From Cognatishimia activa (GTDB lineage: Bacteria; Pseudomonadota; Alphaproteobacteria; Rhodobacterales; Rhodobacteraceae), in the NCBI RefSeq assembly GCF_017798205.1, contig NZ_CP060010.1, forward strand, positions 2,666,001 to 2,730,000: a stretch of 64,000 nt of DNA, given 5' to 3'. Each line of letters starts with the position of its first letter. The first letter of the stretch is position 1. A program made the translations under genes and the position numbers. Positions 45,788 through 56,492 of the stretch are shown here, in pieces. The notes below the pieces were generated by a model. The model searched no databases. It was not told where the DNA came from and saw only the letters and a program-made list of their open reading frames with translations.

Positions 45788-47830
45788 GTGCTCCGGATTG
45801 CCCTGTTTTTGGAAAGAACGCTCAGGGGGCAAAGCGGGCATCTGTTTCATTGGTGTCCGGTGTTTTTGGCACTGGGGATCGGGCTCTATTTTTCGATCCG
45901 CTTTGAACCGGATCAGGCTTTGGTTCTTGGCCTCTTGGCGCTTGCGATACCGCTGTTGATCTGGGCGGCACTCGACCGAAGTGGATTCATGGCGATCCCG
46001 ATAGCGCTGACGCTTGTTATCGCGGGTTTCGCCCTTGCCACATGGCGCGCCCATGAGGTCGCGGCGCCGCGATTAGATTTGCCTTACAACGGGCTTGTTG
46101 CCGGGCGGGTGATCGAGATTGATCGCTCGTCATCTGATGCGCTGCGTGTGACCTTGGATCAGGTTGCAATGTGGGATCTGGGCGCGCGTGCACCACCGGA
46201 ACGGGTGCGCTTGTCGTTGCATGGCAAGGCCAAGGGGTTTCGGCCTTTGCCGTTGCAACGCATTGAAATGAGGGCACGATTGGCACCACCGTCTGGACCG
46301 GTGGAACCGGGGGGCTTTGATTTCCAAAGACACGCCTGGTTTCAAAGCCTTGGCGCGCTTGGCTACACACGTGCGCCGCCTCGTGAGATTGCGCTACCTC
46401 CTGACGGTGTGTCCGTTGCGAGCGTTCGATTTGCGCTGTCCGAGGGGATACGCAAACACCTGAGCGGCGACGTCGGCGCAGTTGCCGCGGCCATCACGAC
46501 CGGCGATCGCAGCCACTTGCGCCAAGGCACAACCGAGCATCTGCGAACAACGAACCTCGCGCATCTTTTGGCGATATCAGGCCTGCATATGGGGCTTTTG
46601 GTTGGCGTCGTTTTCGCGGGGTTGCGATCCGCGATGGCCTTATGGCCCTATGTCGCCCTGCATGTTCAGGTCAAAAAATACGCAGCCGGCGGAGCTTTAC
46701 TGGCCGCGGTAGCCTATTTGGCGTTGTCGGGCGCGAGTATTGCAACAGAACGGGCCTTCGTGATGGTGGCGGTCGCTTTGGTCGCTGTCATGCTCGACCG
46801 TCGTGCGATTTCAATGCGGTCAGTGGCCATTGCTGCATTGATCGTGCTGGTTTTACGCCCCGAAAGCCTCTTGTCGCCAGGATTTCATATGTCCTTTACC
46901 GCGACGACGGCCTTGGTCTGGGTCTTTGGGTTGCTTAGGTCTCAAGCTGGTTGGCCTGTGCCGGGGTGGCTCAAACCTGTCCTTGCGCTGTGTATAACGT
47001 CTTTCGTCGCCGGAGCCGCGACCACGCCTTTTGCAGGGGCCCATTTCAATGGCTATGCCGCCCATGGATTGCCCGCGAACCTGCTTGCGGTGCCGATTAT
47101 GGGGGCTGTAGTGATGCCAGCGGCTGTGGTGGCTTTCTGTTTGGCGCCCTTGGGGCTTGAGGGGCTCGCCCTCACGGTCATGGGGTGGGGCTTGCAATGG
47201 ATCCTTTGGGTGGCCGCGTTTTTCGCAAACTTAGACGGCGCGCGAAGGGCTGTCGTCGCGCCGCCCTCGGCCGTTTTGCCGGTGATCAGCTTGGGGGCCT
47301 TATTTGTAATGCTCTGGGCTGGGCGGCTGCGGGTGATTGGAATACTCCCATTGGCCGTTGGTGGGTGGCTGTGGATCATGGTCGAGCGACCAGATGTCTT
47401 AATCGATGAAAGTAGTGCTTTGGTCGGGGTGATGACAGAGTTTGGGCGCGCGGTGAGCAAGCCACGCGGGCAGGGTTTTGCCGCGCGGGTGTGGCTGGAA
47501 AACGATGGGGATGGGGCGGATCAGCTGGAGGCGTTTGAGCGACGCAAAGATGGGCAAAAAGACGCTGCGTTCGCGTATCTGGATGGCCATGCAATCTGGG
47601 TGAAGTCCGGGAAAGTAAAATTAGATCATAAGTTTACGTGTCGCTCTACGGATATCCTCGTTGCTTCCAAAGAGGTCGCAATCGATGTGCCCTGCCGCAT
47701 CATCACCCCAAAAACAATGGCCAAAACCGGAGCTTTGGCCATCTATGTCCGAGGGGACAGTTTGGAATTCGGGTCAGTCGTAGAGACCCGCGGCAAACGC
47801 CTGTGGTCACCGCCCGCGCATGCTCAGTAG
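45788..47830 (+). CDS. comEC: ComEC/Rec2 DNA-uptake channel
   Basis: 680 residues with many membrane segments. A DUF4131-type N-terminal part (about 25-180) is followed by the competence domain with [40 protein letters not shown], and [18 protein letters not shown]. It carries single-stranded DNA across the inner membrane. No C-terminal metallo-beta-lactamase part is seen (no HxHxDH), as in relatives. The start is GTG 45788 with GAGGAGGG upstream. The end overlaps the convergent lexA by seven bases. In R. capsulatus ComEC is needed for uptake of gene-transfer-agent DNA. Confidence 0.92.
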   Translation: MLRIALFLERTLRGQSGHLFHWCPVFLALGIGLYFSIRFEPDQALVLGLLALAIPLLIWAALDRSGFMAIPIALTLVIAGFALATWRAHEVAAPRLDLPYNGLVAGRVIEIDRSSSDALRVTLDQVAMWDLGARAPPERVRLSLHGKAKGFRPLPLQRIEMRARLAPPSGPVEPGGFDFQRHAWFQSLGALGYTRAPPREIALPPDGVSVASVRFALSEGIRKHLSGDVGAVAAAITTGDRSHLRQGTTEHLRTTNLAHLLAISGLHMGLLVGVVFAGLRSAMALWPYVALHVQVKKYAAGGALLAAVAYLALSGASIATERAFVMVAVALVAVMLDRRAISMRSVAIAALIVLVLRPESLLSPGFHMSFTATTALVWVFGLLRSQAGWPVPGWLKPVLALCITSFVAGAATTPFAGAHFNGYAAHGLPANLLAVPIMGAVVMPAAVVAFCLAPLGLEGLALTVMGWGLQWILWVAAFFANLDGARRAVVAPPSAVLPVISLGALFVMLWAGRLRVIGILPLAVGGWLWIMVERPDVLIDESSALVGVMTEFGRAVSKPRGQGFAARVWLENDGDGADQLEAFERRKDGQKDAAFAYLDGHAIWVKSGKVKLDHKFTCRSTDILVASKEVAIDVPCRIITPKTMAKTGALAIYVRGDSLEFGSVVETRGKRLWSPPAHAQ

Positions 47831-48507
47831 CTGCGAATGAGGCCGACCAGCTTGCCCTGAACGCGGACCTTATGATCGGGCAGAACGCGCGTTTCATAAG
47901 CCGGGTTCGCGGCCTCTAGCGCGATATTGCTACCTTGGCGTTTGTAGGTTTTCAGCGTGGCCTCTTCTTCTTCGATCAGAGCCACCACGATGTCGCCATC
48001 CTGGGCCACGGCCGAATCCTTGATGATCACCACATCGCCGTCATTGATGCCCGCATCGATCATCGAGTCGCCTTTGACCTCAAGGGCGAAATGCTTGCCG
48101 TTGGACGAGAGCATCGAGCCCGGCACCGCCACGTGATCATGCACATGGCTGATCGCTTCAATCGGCACACCAGCCGCGATTTTGCCCATGATCGGCAGTT
48201 CCATCGCCGCAAGACCTTGAGGCATTTCAGGCATCTTTGGTTCCGGCTTGCCGCCGTCAATCACCTGAGGCGTGAAGCCGGCGGGGGCCATATCATCGGG
48301 AAATTTCACAATCTCAATCGCACGGGCGCGGTGGGCGAGGCGACGGATGAAGCCGCGTTCTTCCAGGGCCGTAATCAGACGGTGGATGCCCGATTTAGAC
48401 CGCAGATCCAGCGCGTCTTTCATTTCGTCAAAGCTCGGCGGCACGCCATCGCGTTGCAGCCGTTTGTGGATGAACTCCAGCAAGTCTCGTTGTTTCTTGG
48501 TCAGCAT
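47824..48507 (-). CDS. lexA: LexA, SOS repressor
   Basis: 227 residues. The N-terminal winged helix ([20 protein letters not shown], then [20 protein letters not shown]) binds SOS boxes; the C-terminal serine peptidase domain has the self-cleavage site A112-G113 ([10 protein letters not shown]), catalytic S148 in GDSMIDAGI and K186 in [14 protein letters not shown]7-GTTC box lies 36 bases upstream, so it represses itself. The gene follows moeA on the same strand but probably has its own promoter. The stop overlaps the comEC end. Confidence 0.97.
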   Translation of the reverse strand: MLTKKQRDLLEFIHKRLQRDGVPPSFDEMKDALDLRSKSGIHRLITALEERGFIRRLAHRARAIEIVKFPDDMAPAGFTPQVIDGGKPEPKMPEMPQGLAAMELPIMGKIAAGVPIEAISHVHDHVAVPGSMLSSNGKHFALEVKGDSMIDAGINDGDVVIIKDSAVAQDGDIVVALIEEEEATLKTYKRQGSNIALEAANPAYETRVLPDHKVRVQGKLVGLIRSY

Positions 48508-48542
48508 CTGCTCGCCTCCGAAAACCCTAAAGATTTGCGTTT

Positions 48543-48557
48543 GTTCTATCTGTGTTC
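48543..48557 (-). promoter_or_regulatory. LexA (SOS) box upstream of lexA
   Basis: GTTCTATCTGTGTTC (plus-strand reading) is an exact GTTC-N7-GTTC between moeA and lexA, 36 bases before the lexA start. It matches the box at uvrA and implies autoregulation. Confidence 0.92.
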
Positions 48558-48601
48558 ACGTTTTGTGTCAACTGTTTTGGATTTGTTCCGGTTTTAGACG
48601 G

Positions 48602-49777
48602 TCAAATCGGGATATAATGCAGAGTGTCTCCGGCCTTGCGCGCTGGGTCTTTGACAGGACGGATCGCCAGGGCGTTGGCGTCTGAAAGCACCGTCAAAAG
48701 CGCGCTGTCCTGGCGGTCAAAGACGGTCAATGCGCCATTTTCAATACGTGCCCGCATGTAGTGCTCGCGGATCCCATTGGCCGAGATATCATGCGCAAGA
48801 GGGGCCGTCAGCGTGGGCTGAGCGGCCGCGCCAAGCCCAAGCATCGCGCGGATCACAGGGGCGACAAAGACCGTGCCACAGACCATAGCGGACACGGGGT
48901 TCCCAGGCAGACCGATCATCATAGACCCCGAGGCCAAGCGCCCCGCCATCAGGGGCTTTCCGGGCCGCATGGCGATTTTGTAGAAGCTGCGCTCCATACC
49001 CAGATCGCCCGCGACTTTGCCCACGAGGTCATGGTCTCCGACAGAGGCCCCGCCGATTGTGATGACCAGATCTACGTCGTCACAATGGGAAAAGGCCGCG
49101 CGCAGGCTCGCCTCGGTGTCACGCGCAATCGGCAAAAGCCGCGCTTCGCAGCCCATGTCACGCAGCATGGCCTGAAGGCCGAAGGAATTGGAGGCGATGA
49201 TTTGATCTGGGCCGGGGGTGTCTCCGGGCATGACCAGCTCGTCTCCGGTGGACATGATCGCGACGCGCGGGCGGCGGGTCACAGAGACCTCGGCGATATT
49301 CATCGCGGCCATCAAAGCGATGTCTGTGGGGTGCAAAAGGCGTGGCGCGTCAATGGTTTGACCGTCCTTAAAGTCGCTACCTTTGGCGCGCACATAGGGC
49401 GCTTGATCGAGGTCTTCCCCAAGAGTGATGATGTCCCTGTCGCGCGTCACATCCTCTTGGATGACAATGCGATCCGCGCCTTCGGGCACAGGCGCACCGG
49501 TAAAGATCCGCACGGCTTGGCCGGTTTCAACCTTGCCATAAAAACCATGGCCCGCCGCAGATTCCCCGATCACATGGAATGTCGCGCCCTCAGATACCTC
49601 GGCGTTCTTTACCGCATATCCGTCCATAGCCGAGGATGAAAACGGTGGCTGATCCCGTCGCGCAGCCACAGGCGCCGCCAGCACGCGGCCATTGGCCTGC
49701 GCCAAAGGCACAGTCTCGGCCTCAAGCGGCTTGGCCAGCGCGAAGAGATGCGCGAGCGCCTCGGGGACCGTGATCAT
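48602..49777 (-). CDS. moeA: MoeA, molybdopterin molybdenumtransferase
   Basis: MoeA inserts molybdate into adenylated molybdopterin. 391 residues. It shows [17 protein letters not shown], the [19 protein letters not shown] block, the MoaB-like [19 protein letters not shown], and [12 protein letters not shown] with [12 protein letters not shown]. The start overlaps the end of moaC by four bases. It is the last gene of the trpG...moaC-moeA series. Confidence 0.95.
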   Translation of the reverse strand: MITVPEALAHLFALAKPLEAETVPLAQANGRVLAAPVAARRDQPPFSSSAMDGYAVKNAEVSEGATFHVIGESAAGHGFYGKVETGQAVRIFTGAPVPEGADRIVIQEDVTRDRDIITLGEDLDQAPYVRAKGSDFKDGQTIDAPRLLHPTDIALMAAMNIAEVSVTRRPRVAIMSTGDELVMPGDTPGPDQIIASNSFGLQAMLRDMGCEARLLPIARDTEASLRAAFSHCDDVDLVITIGGASVGDHDLVGKVAGDLGMERSFYKIAMRPGKPLMAGRLASGSMMIGLPGNPVSAMVCGTVFVAPVIRAMLGLGAAAQPTLTAPLAHDISANGIREHYMRARIENGALTVFDRQDSALLTVLSDANALAIRPVKDPARKAGDTLHYIPI

Positions 49778-50256
49778 TCGGCTTGATAGCGGCCGGATTT
49801 GCCGCCGTCCTTGAGGATCACGCGAATGCCGCCGATCTCCATTGCCTTGTCGACCGCTTTGACCATGTCATAGACGGTGAGCGCTGCGACGTTGACGGCG
49901 GTCAGCGCCTCCATCTCGACACCGGTCTGGCCGGTGGTCTTGACGGTTGCCTCGATGCGCACGCCGGGCAGGGCCTCATCCAGTTTCAGATCAACGGACA
50001 CTTTGGTGATGGGCAGGGGATGACACAGCGGGATCAACGTGGCGCATTGCTTGGCGCCCATGATACCGGCGAGCTGCGCGACGGCCAACACATCGCCCTT
50101 CTTGGCGCGACCTTCTGAAATGATATCAAAGCTTTGACGGGCCATTTTGACATGTCCCTCAGCCGTCGCGATGCGCGAGGTGACGTCTTTTTCGCTGACG
50201 TCGACCATATGGGCCTCGCCCTTGGCGTCAAAATGGCTGAGCTTTGGATCAGACAT
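49774..50256 (-). CDS. moaC: MoaC, cyclic pyranopterin monophosphate synthase
   Basis: MoaC completes the first step of molybdenum cofactor synthesis. 160 residues with [54 protein letters not shown] and DGGKSGRYQ, the normal MoaC blocks. The start lies three bases after the trpC stop. No moaA or moaE gene is in the window. Confidence 0.96.
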   Translation of the reverse strand: MSDPKLSHFDAKGEAHMVDVSEKDVTSRIATAEGHVKMARQSFDIISEGRAKKGDVLAVAQLAGIMGAKQCATLIPLCHPLPITKVSVDLKLDEALPGVRIEATVKTTGQTGVEMEALTAVNVAALTVYDMVKAVDKAMEIGGIRVILKDGGKSGRYQAE

Positions 50257-50259
50257 GGG

Positions 50260-51069
50260 TCAGGCTCCGGCGGGGGCTGGGTTGGCGAGCAGTTTTTGGG
50301 TTGCGGCCGTCACATCGTCCTGACGCATGAGGCTCTCACCGATCAGGAAGGTGCGGGCGTTGACCTTGGACATCTCCGCGAGGTCTTCGGGGGTGAACAA
50401 ACCGCTTTCGCAGACCACCAGCCGATCCTTCGGAACACGTGGGGCTAGGGTGCGCGTGGTATCAAGCGTGGTCTCAAATGTCTTGAGGTTGCGGTTGTTG
50501 ATACCCAACAGCGGGGATTTCAGCGCCATCGCGCGGTCGAGTTCCTCGCCATCGTGGACTTCGATCAGAACATCCATCTTCCATTCAAAGGCGGCGGCCT
50601 CAAGCTCTGCGGCCTGTGCATCGCTGACCGAGGCCATGATGATCAGGATACAATCGGCCCCCAAGGCGCGCGCCTCGGCAACCTGATAGGTGTCATACAT
50701 GAAATCCTTGCGCAACGCGGGCAGGTCGGTGGCGTCGCGCGCCATGGTCAAGAACTCTTTCGCACCCTGAAAGGACGGCGTGTCGGTCAGGACAGACAGG
50801 CAGGTCGCGCCGCCCGCCTCATAGGCTTCGGCGATGTCCTCAGGATCAAAATCCGCGCGGATCAAGCCTTTGGACGGGCTGGCCTTTTTGACCTCGGCAA
50901 TCAGGCCGTAGCCTTGGCGGGATGCTTTAAACAGAGCGCGCTCAAATCCGCGCACGGGGCTTGCGGCACGCGCAGATTCCTCGACATCGGCCAGAGATTT
51001 CGCCTTTTTGTCGGCGGCGACCTCTTCGAGCTTATAGGCCTTGATTTTATCCAGAACAGTGTCGGTCAT
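50260..51069 (-). CDS. trpC: Indole-3-glycerol-phosphate synthase
   Basis: TrpC closes the indole ring in tryptophan synthesis. 269 residues. It shows [60 protein letters not shown], and the late [15 protein letters not shown] and [11 protein letters not shown]. Single-function form, not fused to TrpF. Its start overlaps the stop of ung by four bases. Confidence 0.96.
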   Translation of the reverse strand: MTDTVLDKIKAYKLEEVAADKKAKSLADVEESARAASPVRGFERALFKASRQGYGLIAEVKKASPSKGLIRADFDPEDIAEAYEAGGATCLSVLTDTPSFQGAKEFLTMARDATDLPALRKDFMYDTYQVAEARALGADCILIIMASVSDAQAAELEAAAFEWKMDVLIEVHDGEELDRAMALKSPLLGINNRNLKTFETTLDTTRTLAPRVPKDRLVVCESGLFTPEDLAEMSKVNARTFLIGESLMRQDDVTAATQKLLANPAPAGA

Positions 51070-51740
51070 GCGTGCGTCCAGTTGATCTCTTGTTCACCTT
51101 GGTTCCTAAGCCAGTCGTTGATCCGTGAAAAGGGCTTTGAGCCAAAGAACCCACGGCGGGCGGACAAAGGAGAGGGGTGGGCGGTCTCTATCATCAGATG
51201 ATCGCCCGGGTGAATGTGTTTTGCGAGGGCCTGCGCCTGTTTGCCCCAAAGGACAAAGGCGGTTGGTTTTGGGGAAACTTCGGAGAGGACTTCATGGGCC
51301 AGTTGCTGCCAGCCGAGGTCTTTGTGGCCGTTAGCCTCGCCTGCGGGGACGGAGAGTACTGTGTTCAGCAAAAGCACGCCTTGCGCGGCCCAGGGGCGCA
51401 GGTCTCCGGTTTGCGGGGCCTGGCCGAGGTCGTCGACCATCTCTTTGTAGATATTGTTGAGGCTACGGGGCAGGGGGTGGACGTCGGGTTCAACCGAGAA
51501 CGACAGCCCATGCGCGTGGCCGGGCGTCGGGTATGGGTCTTGACCAAGGATCACCACGCGCACTGCATCCGGTGCGCAAGCCTCAAGAGCCGCGAAACGC
51601 TGACGTGCGGGCGGCAGGATATCGCGAGGATCCGCCGCGATCTTCGCGTCAATAGATTGAAAACGCTCAGAAAAGAACGGCAGATGCGCCCACGTCTTGG
51701 GGATCGAAGAGGAACCGGAGGGCCCGACTGAGACGCCCAT
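51066..51740 (-). CDS. ung: Uracil-DNA glycosylase, family 1
   Basis: Ung removes uracil from DNA. 224 residues. The active-site loop [20 protein letters not shown] carries the catalytic D68; the usual His of GQDPYH is Pro here, as in many Alphaproteobacteria. The SLNNIYKEM block, LLLNTVLSV and the [13 protein letters not shown] leucine loop are intact. The gene sits between trpD and trpC, with a one-base overlap (TGATG) upstream and a four-base overlap downstream, so it is translated as part of the trp operon. Confidence 0.94.
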   Translation of the reverse strand: MGVSVGPSGSSSIPKTWAHLPFFSERFQSIDAKIAADPRDILPPARQRFAALEACAPDAVRVVILGQDPYPTPGHAHGLSFSVEPDVHPLPRSLNNIYKEMVDDLGQAPQTGDLRPWAAQGVLLLNTVLSVPAGEANGHKDLGWQQLAHEVLSEVSPKPTAFVLWGKQAQALAKHIHPGDHLMIETAHPSPLSARRGFFGSKPFSRINDWLRNQGEQEINWTHA

Positions 51741-52762
51741 CAGGCGGCCTCGGATGTGATCCGCGCTAGGGCTTCAACCTTGGACTTCGCAGCACCGCTG
51801 TCGATGCTTTCTCGCGCCTTGGCGACGCCTTCTTTCAGATCACTGACCGCATCAGCCACCAGCAAAGCAGAGGCCGCATTCAGAAGAACCGCATCCCGAT
51901 ACGCGCTCGCCTCACCCGCCAAAAGCGCGCGGAAGGCGGTGGCGTTTTCTTCGGGCGTGCCGCCGACGATGGAGTCAAAGGGATGCACCGGCAGGCCCGC
52001 TTCTTCGGGGTGGAGTTCGAAGTCCTTCACCGAGCCGTCCGCCTCAAGGGCTGAAACCCAGCTTGTGCCTGTGATGGTCAGCTCATCCGTGCCGTCTGAG
52101 CCATGCACAAGCCAGGCTTTCTCACTGCCCAAACGACCCAGAGTTTCTGCCATTGGGCGGATCAGATCCTTGATGAAAGCTCCTGTCAATTGGCGTTTCG
52201 CGCCCGCGGGATTGGTCAGAGGGCCGAGGATATTAAAGATTGTTCGCGTGCCCAACTCTGTCCGCGTTGGCATCACATGCGCAATCGCCGGATGATGCAT
52301 CGGGGCCATCATAAAACCGATACCGGCCTCATTCAGCGCCTTCTCAACAACCTCAGGGCCGACCATCACATTGATGCCCATCTGGCCCTGCAAATCAGAA
52401 GTCCCTGATTTCGAGGTCAAATTCCGGTTGCCATGTTTCGCAACAGGAACGCCAGCACCCGCAACAACAAAGGCTGTTGCGGTTGATATATTTAGCGTGT
52501 GTTTGCCGTCTCCGCCCGTGCCAACGATGTCCATCGCGCCAGCAGGAGCTTTCACAGCCTTGCATTTCGCACGCATAACCGCAGCCGCGGCGGCGTATTC
52601 GTCCACCGTTTCTCCACGCGTGCGCAGCGCCATCAGAAGGCCGCCAATCTGGCTGGGTGTGGCTTCACCGTTGAACAGAACTTCAAACGCAGTTTCCGCC
52701 TGCTCTTGGGTCAAAGGCCCATTTGCGGCGGCGTTGATCAGAGGTTTTAGCGCGTCGCTCAT
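51740..52762 (-). CDS. trpD: Anthranilate phosphoribosyltransferase
   Basis: TrpD joins anthranilate to phosphoribosyl pyrophosphate. 340 residues. It shows [38 protein letters not shown], the [17 protein letters not shown] block and [15 protein letters not shown]. Its start overlaps the end of trpG by four bases. Confidence 0.96.
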   Translation of the reverse strand: MSDALKPLINAAANGPLTQEQAETAFEVLFNGEATPSQIGGLLMALRTRGETVDEYAAAAAVMRAKCKAVKAPAGAMDIVGTGGDGKHTLNISTATAFVVAGAGVPVAKHGNRNLTSKSGTSDLQGQMGINVMVGPEVVEKALNEAGIGFMMAPMHHPAIAHVMPTRTELGTRTIFNILGPLTNPAGAKRQLTGAFIKDLIRPMAETLGRLGSEKAWLVHGSDGTDELTITGTSWVSALEADGSVKDFELHPEEAGLPVHPFDSIVGGTPEENATAFRALLAGEASAYRDAVLLNAASALLVADAVSDLKEGVAKARESIDSGAAKSKVEALARITSEAA

Positions 52763-53340
52763 GCCGGCACCTTCATCATGTCGAGGAAATTCTTCAACAG
52801 CGCGTGGCCGTGTTCCGAGGCAATGGATTCCGGGTGGAATTGCACGCCTTGAATTGGCAGCTCGCGATGCTGCAGACCCATGATCGTGCCGTCCTCAAGT
52901 TCCGCTGTGATTTCAAGGCTGTCGGGCAGGGTTTCCCGTTCAACGACCAGCGAATGGTACCGCGTCGCGTCAAAGGGCGTGGGCAGCCCTGCAAACACAC
53001 CTTTGCCCGTGTGATGCATCTTACCCATCTTGCCATGCACGATCTCGTGACAGCGCACGACATTTCCGCCAAAGGCCTGACCGATGGACTGATGGCCCAG
53101 ACACACGCCCATCAATGGCGTACCGGTTTCTGCCGCAGCCTCAACCAAAGACAGGCAGATGCCGGCTTCGTTCGGCGTGCAAGGCCCAGGGGACAAGAGA
53201 ATCCCCGCAGGATTCATCGCCATCGCTTCTTGCGTATTGATCGCATCGTTCCGCCATACTTGTACGTCGGCGCCAAGTTCGCCCAAATAGTGTACAAGAT
53301 TGTAGGTAAAACTGTCGTAGTTATCGATCAAAAGCAGCAT
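52759..53340 (-). CDS. trpG: Anthranilate synthase glutamine amidotransferase component
   Basis: TrpG supplies ammonia from glutamine to TrpE. 193 residues of the class I amidotransferase type: [20 protein letters not shown], catalytic Cys in [15 protein letters not shown], and the His-Glu pair in [13 protein letters not shown]. It could also serve aminodeoxychorismate synthase (PabA). Its partner trpE is on the same strand upstream but separated by a plus-strand gene; the promoter must lie in the 164-base gap 53341-53504. Confidence 0.94.
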   Translation of the reverse strand: MLLLIDNYDSFTYNLVHYLGELGADVQVWRNDAINTQEAMAMNPAGILLSPGPCTPNEAGICLSLVEAAAETGTPLMGVCLGHQSIGQAFGGNVVRCHEIVHGKMGKMHHTGKGVFAGLPTPFDATRYHSLVVERETLPDSLEITAELEDGTIMGLQHRELPIQGVQFHPESIASEHGHALLKNFLDMMKVPA

Positions 53341-53414
53341 GATACGGCCCGGTTACAAAGTTTCTTAAGATCGGGGTAGGAAGATCCCGCCCGGTCGCGG
53401 TATACATGGTCAGG

Positions 53415-53433
53415 CTTGACCTCTAGGGTCAAG
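53415..53433. promoter_or_regulatory. Inverted repeat in the trpG/deacetylase promoter region
   Basis: CTTGACC, five bases, GGTCAAG: a perfect 7-bp inverted repeat in the divergent gap, about 75 bases before either start. It may be an operator; the regulator is unknown. Confidence 0.45.
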
Positions 53434-53504
53434 GGGCGGGGCAGCTGCTTATCCAAAAAAAGGGCCCAGGGGCCAAAAAACAGAGGCACAAAGGACGTAA
53501 GCGC

Positions 53505-54914
53505 ATGATACGCGGGATTTTGGTCGGATTTCTGGGTGGCGGGGCCCTTGGTCTTGTCTTTGCGGGCGTGGTTTCGCTCGTGTCGCCTTTGCCTGCGCGG
53601 ATTGAACTGGAAAGCGAGGCCACGCAGGCTGTGTCCGAGCCCCTTGCCAGCGTGCAACCGGGTCTTGCCACGCCCTCAGAGGCGGATGCGCCTCTTGCAA
53701 CCGATACAGTTGCGGCAGCACCTGCTCAGTCGGATGGCGAAGGTGTGCCGGAAGCAGACCGTGCCTCAGCGCCCCGACCAACGCCTTCGGATGTTGTTGT
53801 CGTGGATGGCGATCCGATCGTAGACGAGGCCTCTGCGGTTGCTGTGACTGCCCTGGAACCCGTCTTCCCGACACCGCAAGCCAATGCCATTCAAACGCCC
53901 GAAGCCGAGAGCGATACACCAGAAATCACGTTGAGGCCGGTGCAGCGCCCTCAGGTCGCAACCACGGAGACGGCGACCCTGGCCGCCCCCTCAGTTTCTG
54001 AATCGCCGAGTGCGCCGACCACGATCAACGTTCCCATCGAGACCACGCGTGCAGATCCCACGCCCACAGATCTTGGCGTTCCTGCGTCACGAGGCTCTGA
54101 ACAAGAGGACGTTCAGACGTCCCTTTTGCAACCTGCCACAGATCTCGACGAAGCCTTTCCGCAGCTGACGTCGACCCGTTTGCCCACTGTTGGGTCATCG
54201 CAGGTTGCGGCGGACGCGGCGGGGGTAGGCGACTCAAGCCCGCTCGTGCAATTCGCTGCAAAGTTTGAACGTATCAACTCGCGGCCAATCCTGTCGGTCG
54301 TTCTGATTGACGAAGGCAAAAGCGATCTGGATCTGAGCATCCTGCGCGAGTTTCCGTTTCCTCTGAGCATTGCTGTGAACCCGGCGGCCTCTAATGCGGT
54401 GGAACGCGCGCGCATGTTCCGCTCTATGGGGCTTGAGGTGCTTGCGGTTTTGGATCTGCCAGAGGGTGCAAAGCCCGAAGATGTCGAGGTCAATCTTGCC
54501 ACGGGTCTGGTGAATCTGCCGGAGAGTGTTGCCATTCTTGAGGGCGCAGCGACTGGTCTGCAGGAAAGCCGTGAAGTTTCAGATCAGGTGATTTCCTTTG
54601 TCAGAGCTTCCGGCCATGGCTTGGTGATGCGGCCCAAGGGGCTTAATACGGCTCAGAAGATGGCTGCGCGCGATGGGGTGCCGTCAGTGACGGTCTTTCG
54701 CGATATCGACAGCAAGGGGCAGACCGAGGTCGTGATGCGCCGCTTCCTCGATCAGGCGGCGTTTAAGGCGCGCCAAGAAGATGGTGTCTTGATGTTGGGC
54801 CACTTGCGCCAGGATACGCTGGCGGCGCTGGCGGTTTGGACCTTGGCGGATCGGGCTTCGACGGTTGCTTTGGCACCGGCGTCGACCCTGTTGCGCGCGC
54901 AGACCGAAGGATAA
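53505..54914 (+). CDS. Divergent polysaccharide deacetylase family protein
   Basis: 469 residues. An N-terminal membrane anchor or signal (ILVGFLGGGALGLVFAGVVS) is followed by a long Pro/Ala/Thr/Glu-rich low-complexity region (about 35-235). The C-terminal domain (about 245-460) is the NodB-like divergent polysaccharide deacetylase fold (PF04748): RPILSVVLIDEGKSDLDLSI, FPFPLSIAVNPAA, GHGLVMRPKGLNT. It is likely periplasmic and may act on cell-wall or capsule glycans; activity is not proven in this branch. It lies antisense between trpG and trpE. A twin-palindrome repeat follows at once. Confidence 0.82.
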   Translation: MIRGILVGFLGGGALGLVFAGVVSLVSPLPARIELESEATQAVSEPLASVQPGLATPSEADAPLATDTVAAAPAQSDGEGVPEADRASAPRPTPSDVVVVDGDPIVDEASAVAVTALEPVFPTPQANAIQTPEAESDTPEITLRPVQRPQVATTETATLAAPSVSESPSAPTTINVPIETTRADPTPTDLGVPASRGSEQEDVQTSLLQPATDLDEAFPQLTSTRLPTVGSSQVAADAAGVGDSSPLVQFAAKFERINSRPILSVVLIDEGKSDLDLSILREFPFPLSIAVNPAASNAVERARMFRSMGLEVLAVLDLPEGAKPEDVEVNLATGLVNLPESVAILEGAATGLQESREVSDQVISFVRASGHGLVMRPKGLNTAQKMAARDGVPSVTVFRDIDSKGQTEVVMRRFLDQAAFKARQEDGVLMLGHLRQDTLAALAVWTLADRASTVALAPASTLLRAQTEG

Positions 54915-54916
54915 GG

Positions 54917-54962
54917 CGGAAACTTTGAAAGTTTCCGTCGTCGATTTCTTTAAAAGAAATCG
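54917..54962. repeat. Twin-palindrome repeat, copy 3
   Basis: CGGAAACTTT, one base, AAAGTTTCCG (54917-54937), spacer TCGT, CGATTTCTTT, one base, AAAGAAATCG (54942-54962). It exactly fills the gap between the convergent deacetylase (stop at 54914) and trpE (stop at 54966), so a shared bidirectional terminator is plausible. Confidence 0.9.
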
Positions 54963-54965
54963 AGT

Positions 54966-56477
54966 CTATGCGTTGCCTGAACCGTCAAACCGTCCAGCAT
55001 CCGCGGCTGCCCGCCGGATCGCGTTGGATTTGTGAACGGTTTCCATAAACTCGGCTTCTGGATCGCTGTCATAGACCACGCCGCCACCGGCCTGAATATA
55101 GAGCTTTTGGTCTTTCACAATCGCAGTCCGCAGCGCGATACACATGTCCATATCGCCGCCTGCACTGAAATAGCCAACGCCACCGCCATAGATGCCACGT
55201 TTTTCCGGTTCTAGCTCGTCGATGATCTCCATCGCGCGCACCTTCGGGGCGCCTGACACGGTGCCCGCTGGCATGCCCGCGAAGAACGCGCTTAGCGCAT
55301 CTTGGTCTTCATGCAGCTCACCAACCACGTTCGAGACAATATGCATAACGTGAGAATAGCGCTCGATGATGAATTCTTCGGTCGGCTTTACCGTGCCGAT
55401 CTTGGCCACGCGCCCGACGTCGTTGCGGCCCAGATCAAGCAGCATCAGGTGTTCGGCCAGCTCTTTCTTATCCGCCAAAAGGTCCGCCTCATTGGCGCGA
55501 TCTTCTTCGGGCGTCGCACCGCGAGGGCGGGTGCCAGCAATCGGGCGAATGGTCACCTCATTGCCAAAGACCCGCACAAGGATCTCGGGGCTCGCTCCGA
55601 CGACCTGATAGGGGCCGAAGTTGAAATAGAACATGAAGGGGCTGGGGTTCGTGCGGCGCAGACTGCGATACAGGGAAAACGGCGCCTGCGGGAAATCATG
55701 CGTCCAGCGTTGTGCGGGCACGACCTGAAAGATATCGCCCGCTTTGATATAGTCCTTGGCCTTCTCGACCGCGGCCATATAGCCCTCTTTGGTGAAGTTG
55801 CTGACCGGCTCGCCGACAGTCGCCTCAGAGCCCAGATCACGGCTGGCCTGAGGCATGGCGCGTTCCAGATCGCGCATGGCGTCCATCACGCGTTCTGCAG
55901 CCTGCGCATAGGCCGCTTTCGCGGTGACGCCTTCAGAGACCCACGCCGGAGACACCACGGTGACCTCGCCCTTCACGCCATCCAGAACAGCCACCACAGA
56001 GGGGCGCATCATGCAGGCGTCGGGCAAGCCAAGTGGGTCAGGATTGATATTGGGCAGATGCTCGACCAGACGGATCATGTCATAGCCCAGATAGCCAAAA
56101 AGGCCAGCAGAGGCCTGTGGCAGATCATCCGGTAGGTCGATTTTGCTCTCGGCAATCAGATCGCGCAGATTGGCCAGCGGGTCGCCCGCCTGATCCTCAA
56201 AGGCCTCGCCGTCAAAGCGCGCCTGACGGTTCAGGCGGCTTGTGGTGCCGTGACATTTCCAGATCAGATCCGGCTTCATGCCAATGATGGAATAGCGCCC
56301 GCGGACCTCTCCGCCGGTGACAGATTCCAGCATGAACGCATCTTTCTGCGCGCCGGTCAGTTTCAACATCAGCGACACAGGCGTGTCCAGATCTGCCGCC
56401 AGACGCGCATAGACGATCTGGTTTTGACCCGCCTCATAGCCTTTGGCGAAGTCGTCGAAAGTCGTGATCAGTGCCAA
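54966..56477 (-). CDS. trpE: Anthranilate synthase component I
   Basis: TrpE turns chorismate into anthranilate with ammonia from TrpG. 503 residues. The N-terminal part has the regulatory LDTPVSLMLKLTGAQKDAFM, LESVTGGEVRGRYSIIG; the chorismate domain shows GDIFQVVPAQRW, IRPIAGTRPRGATPEEDR, LLDLGRNDVGRVAKIGTV and the late GTVSGAPKVRAMEIIDELE. It lies 15 bases after the PpiD-type gene on the same strand, and is separated from trpG by a plus-strand gene. Confidence 0.97.
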   Translation of the reverse strand: MALITTFDDFAKGYEAGQNQIVYARLAADLDTPVSLMLKLTGAQKDAFMLESVTGGEVRGRYSIIGMKPDLIWKCHGTTSRLNRQARFDGEAFEDQAGDPLANLRDLIAESKIDLPDDLPQASAGLFGYLGYDMIRLVEHLPNINPDPLGLPDACMMRPSVVAVLDGVKGEVTVVSPAWVSEGVTAKAAYAQAAERVMDAMRDLERAMPQASRDLGSEATVGEPVSNFTKEGYMAAVEKAKDYIKAGDIFQVVPAQRWTHDFPQAPFSLYRSLRRTNPSPFMFYFNFGPYQVVGASPEILVRVFGNEVTIRPIAGTRPRGATPEEDRANEADLLADKKELAEHLMLLDLGRNDVGRVAKIGTVKPTEEFIIERYSHVMHIVSNVVGELHEDQDALSAFFAGMPAGTVSGAPKVRAMEIIDELEPEKRGIYGGGVGYFSAGGDMDMCIALRTAIVKDQKLYIQAGGGVVYDSDPEAEFMETVHKSNAIRRAAADAGRFDGSGNA

Positions 56478-56492
56478 GAGGTGGCCCTTACC

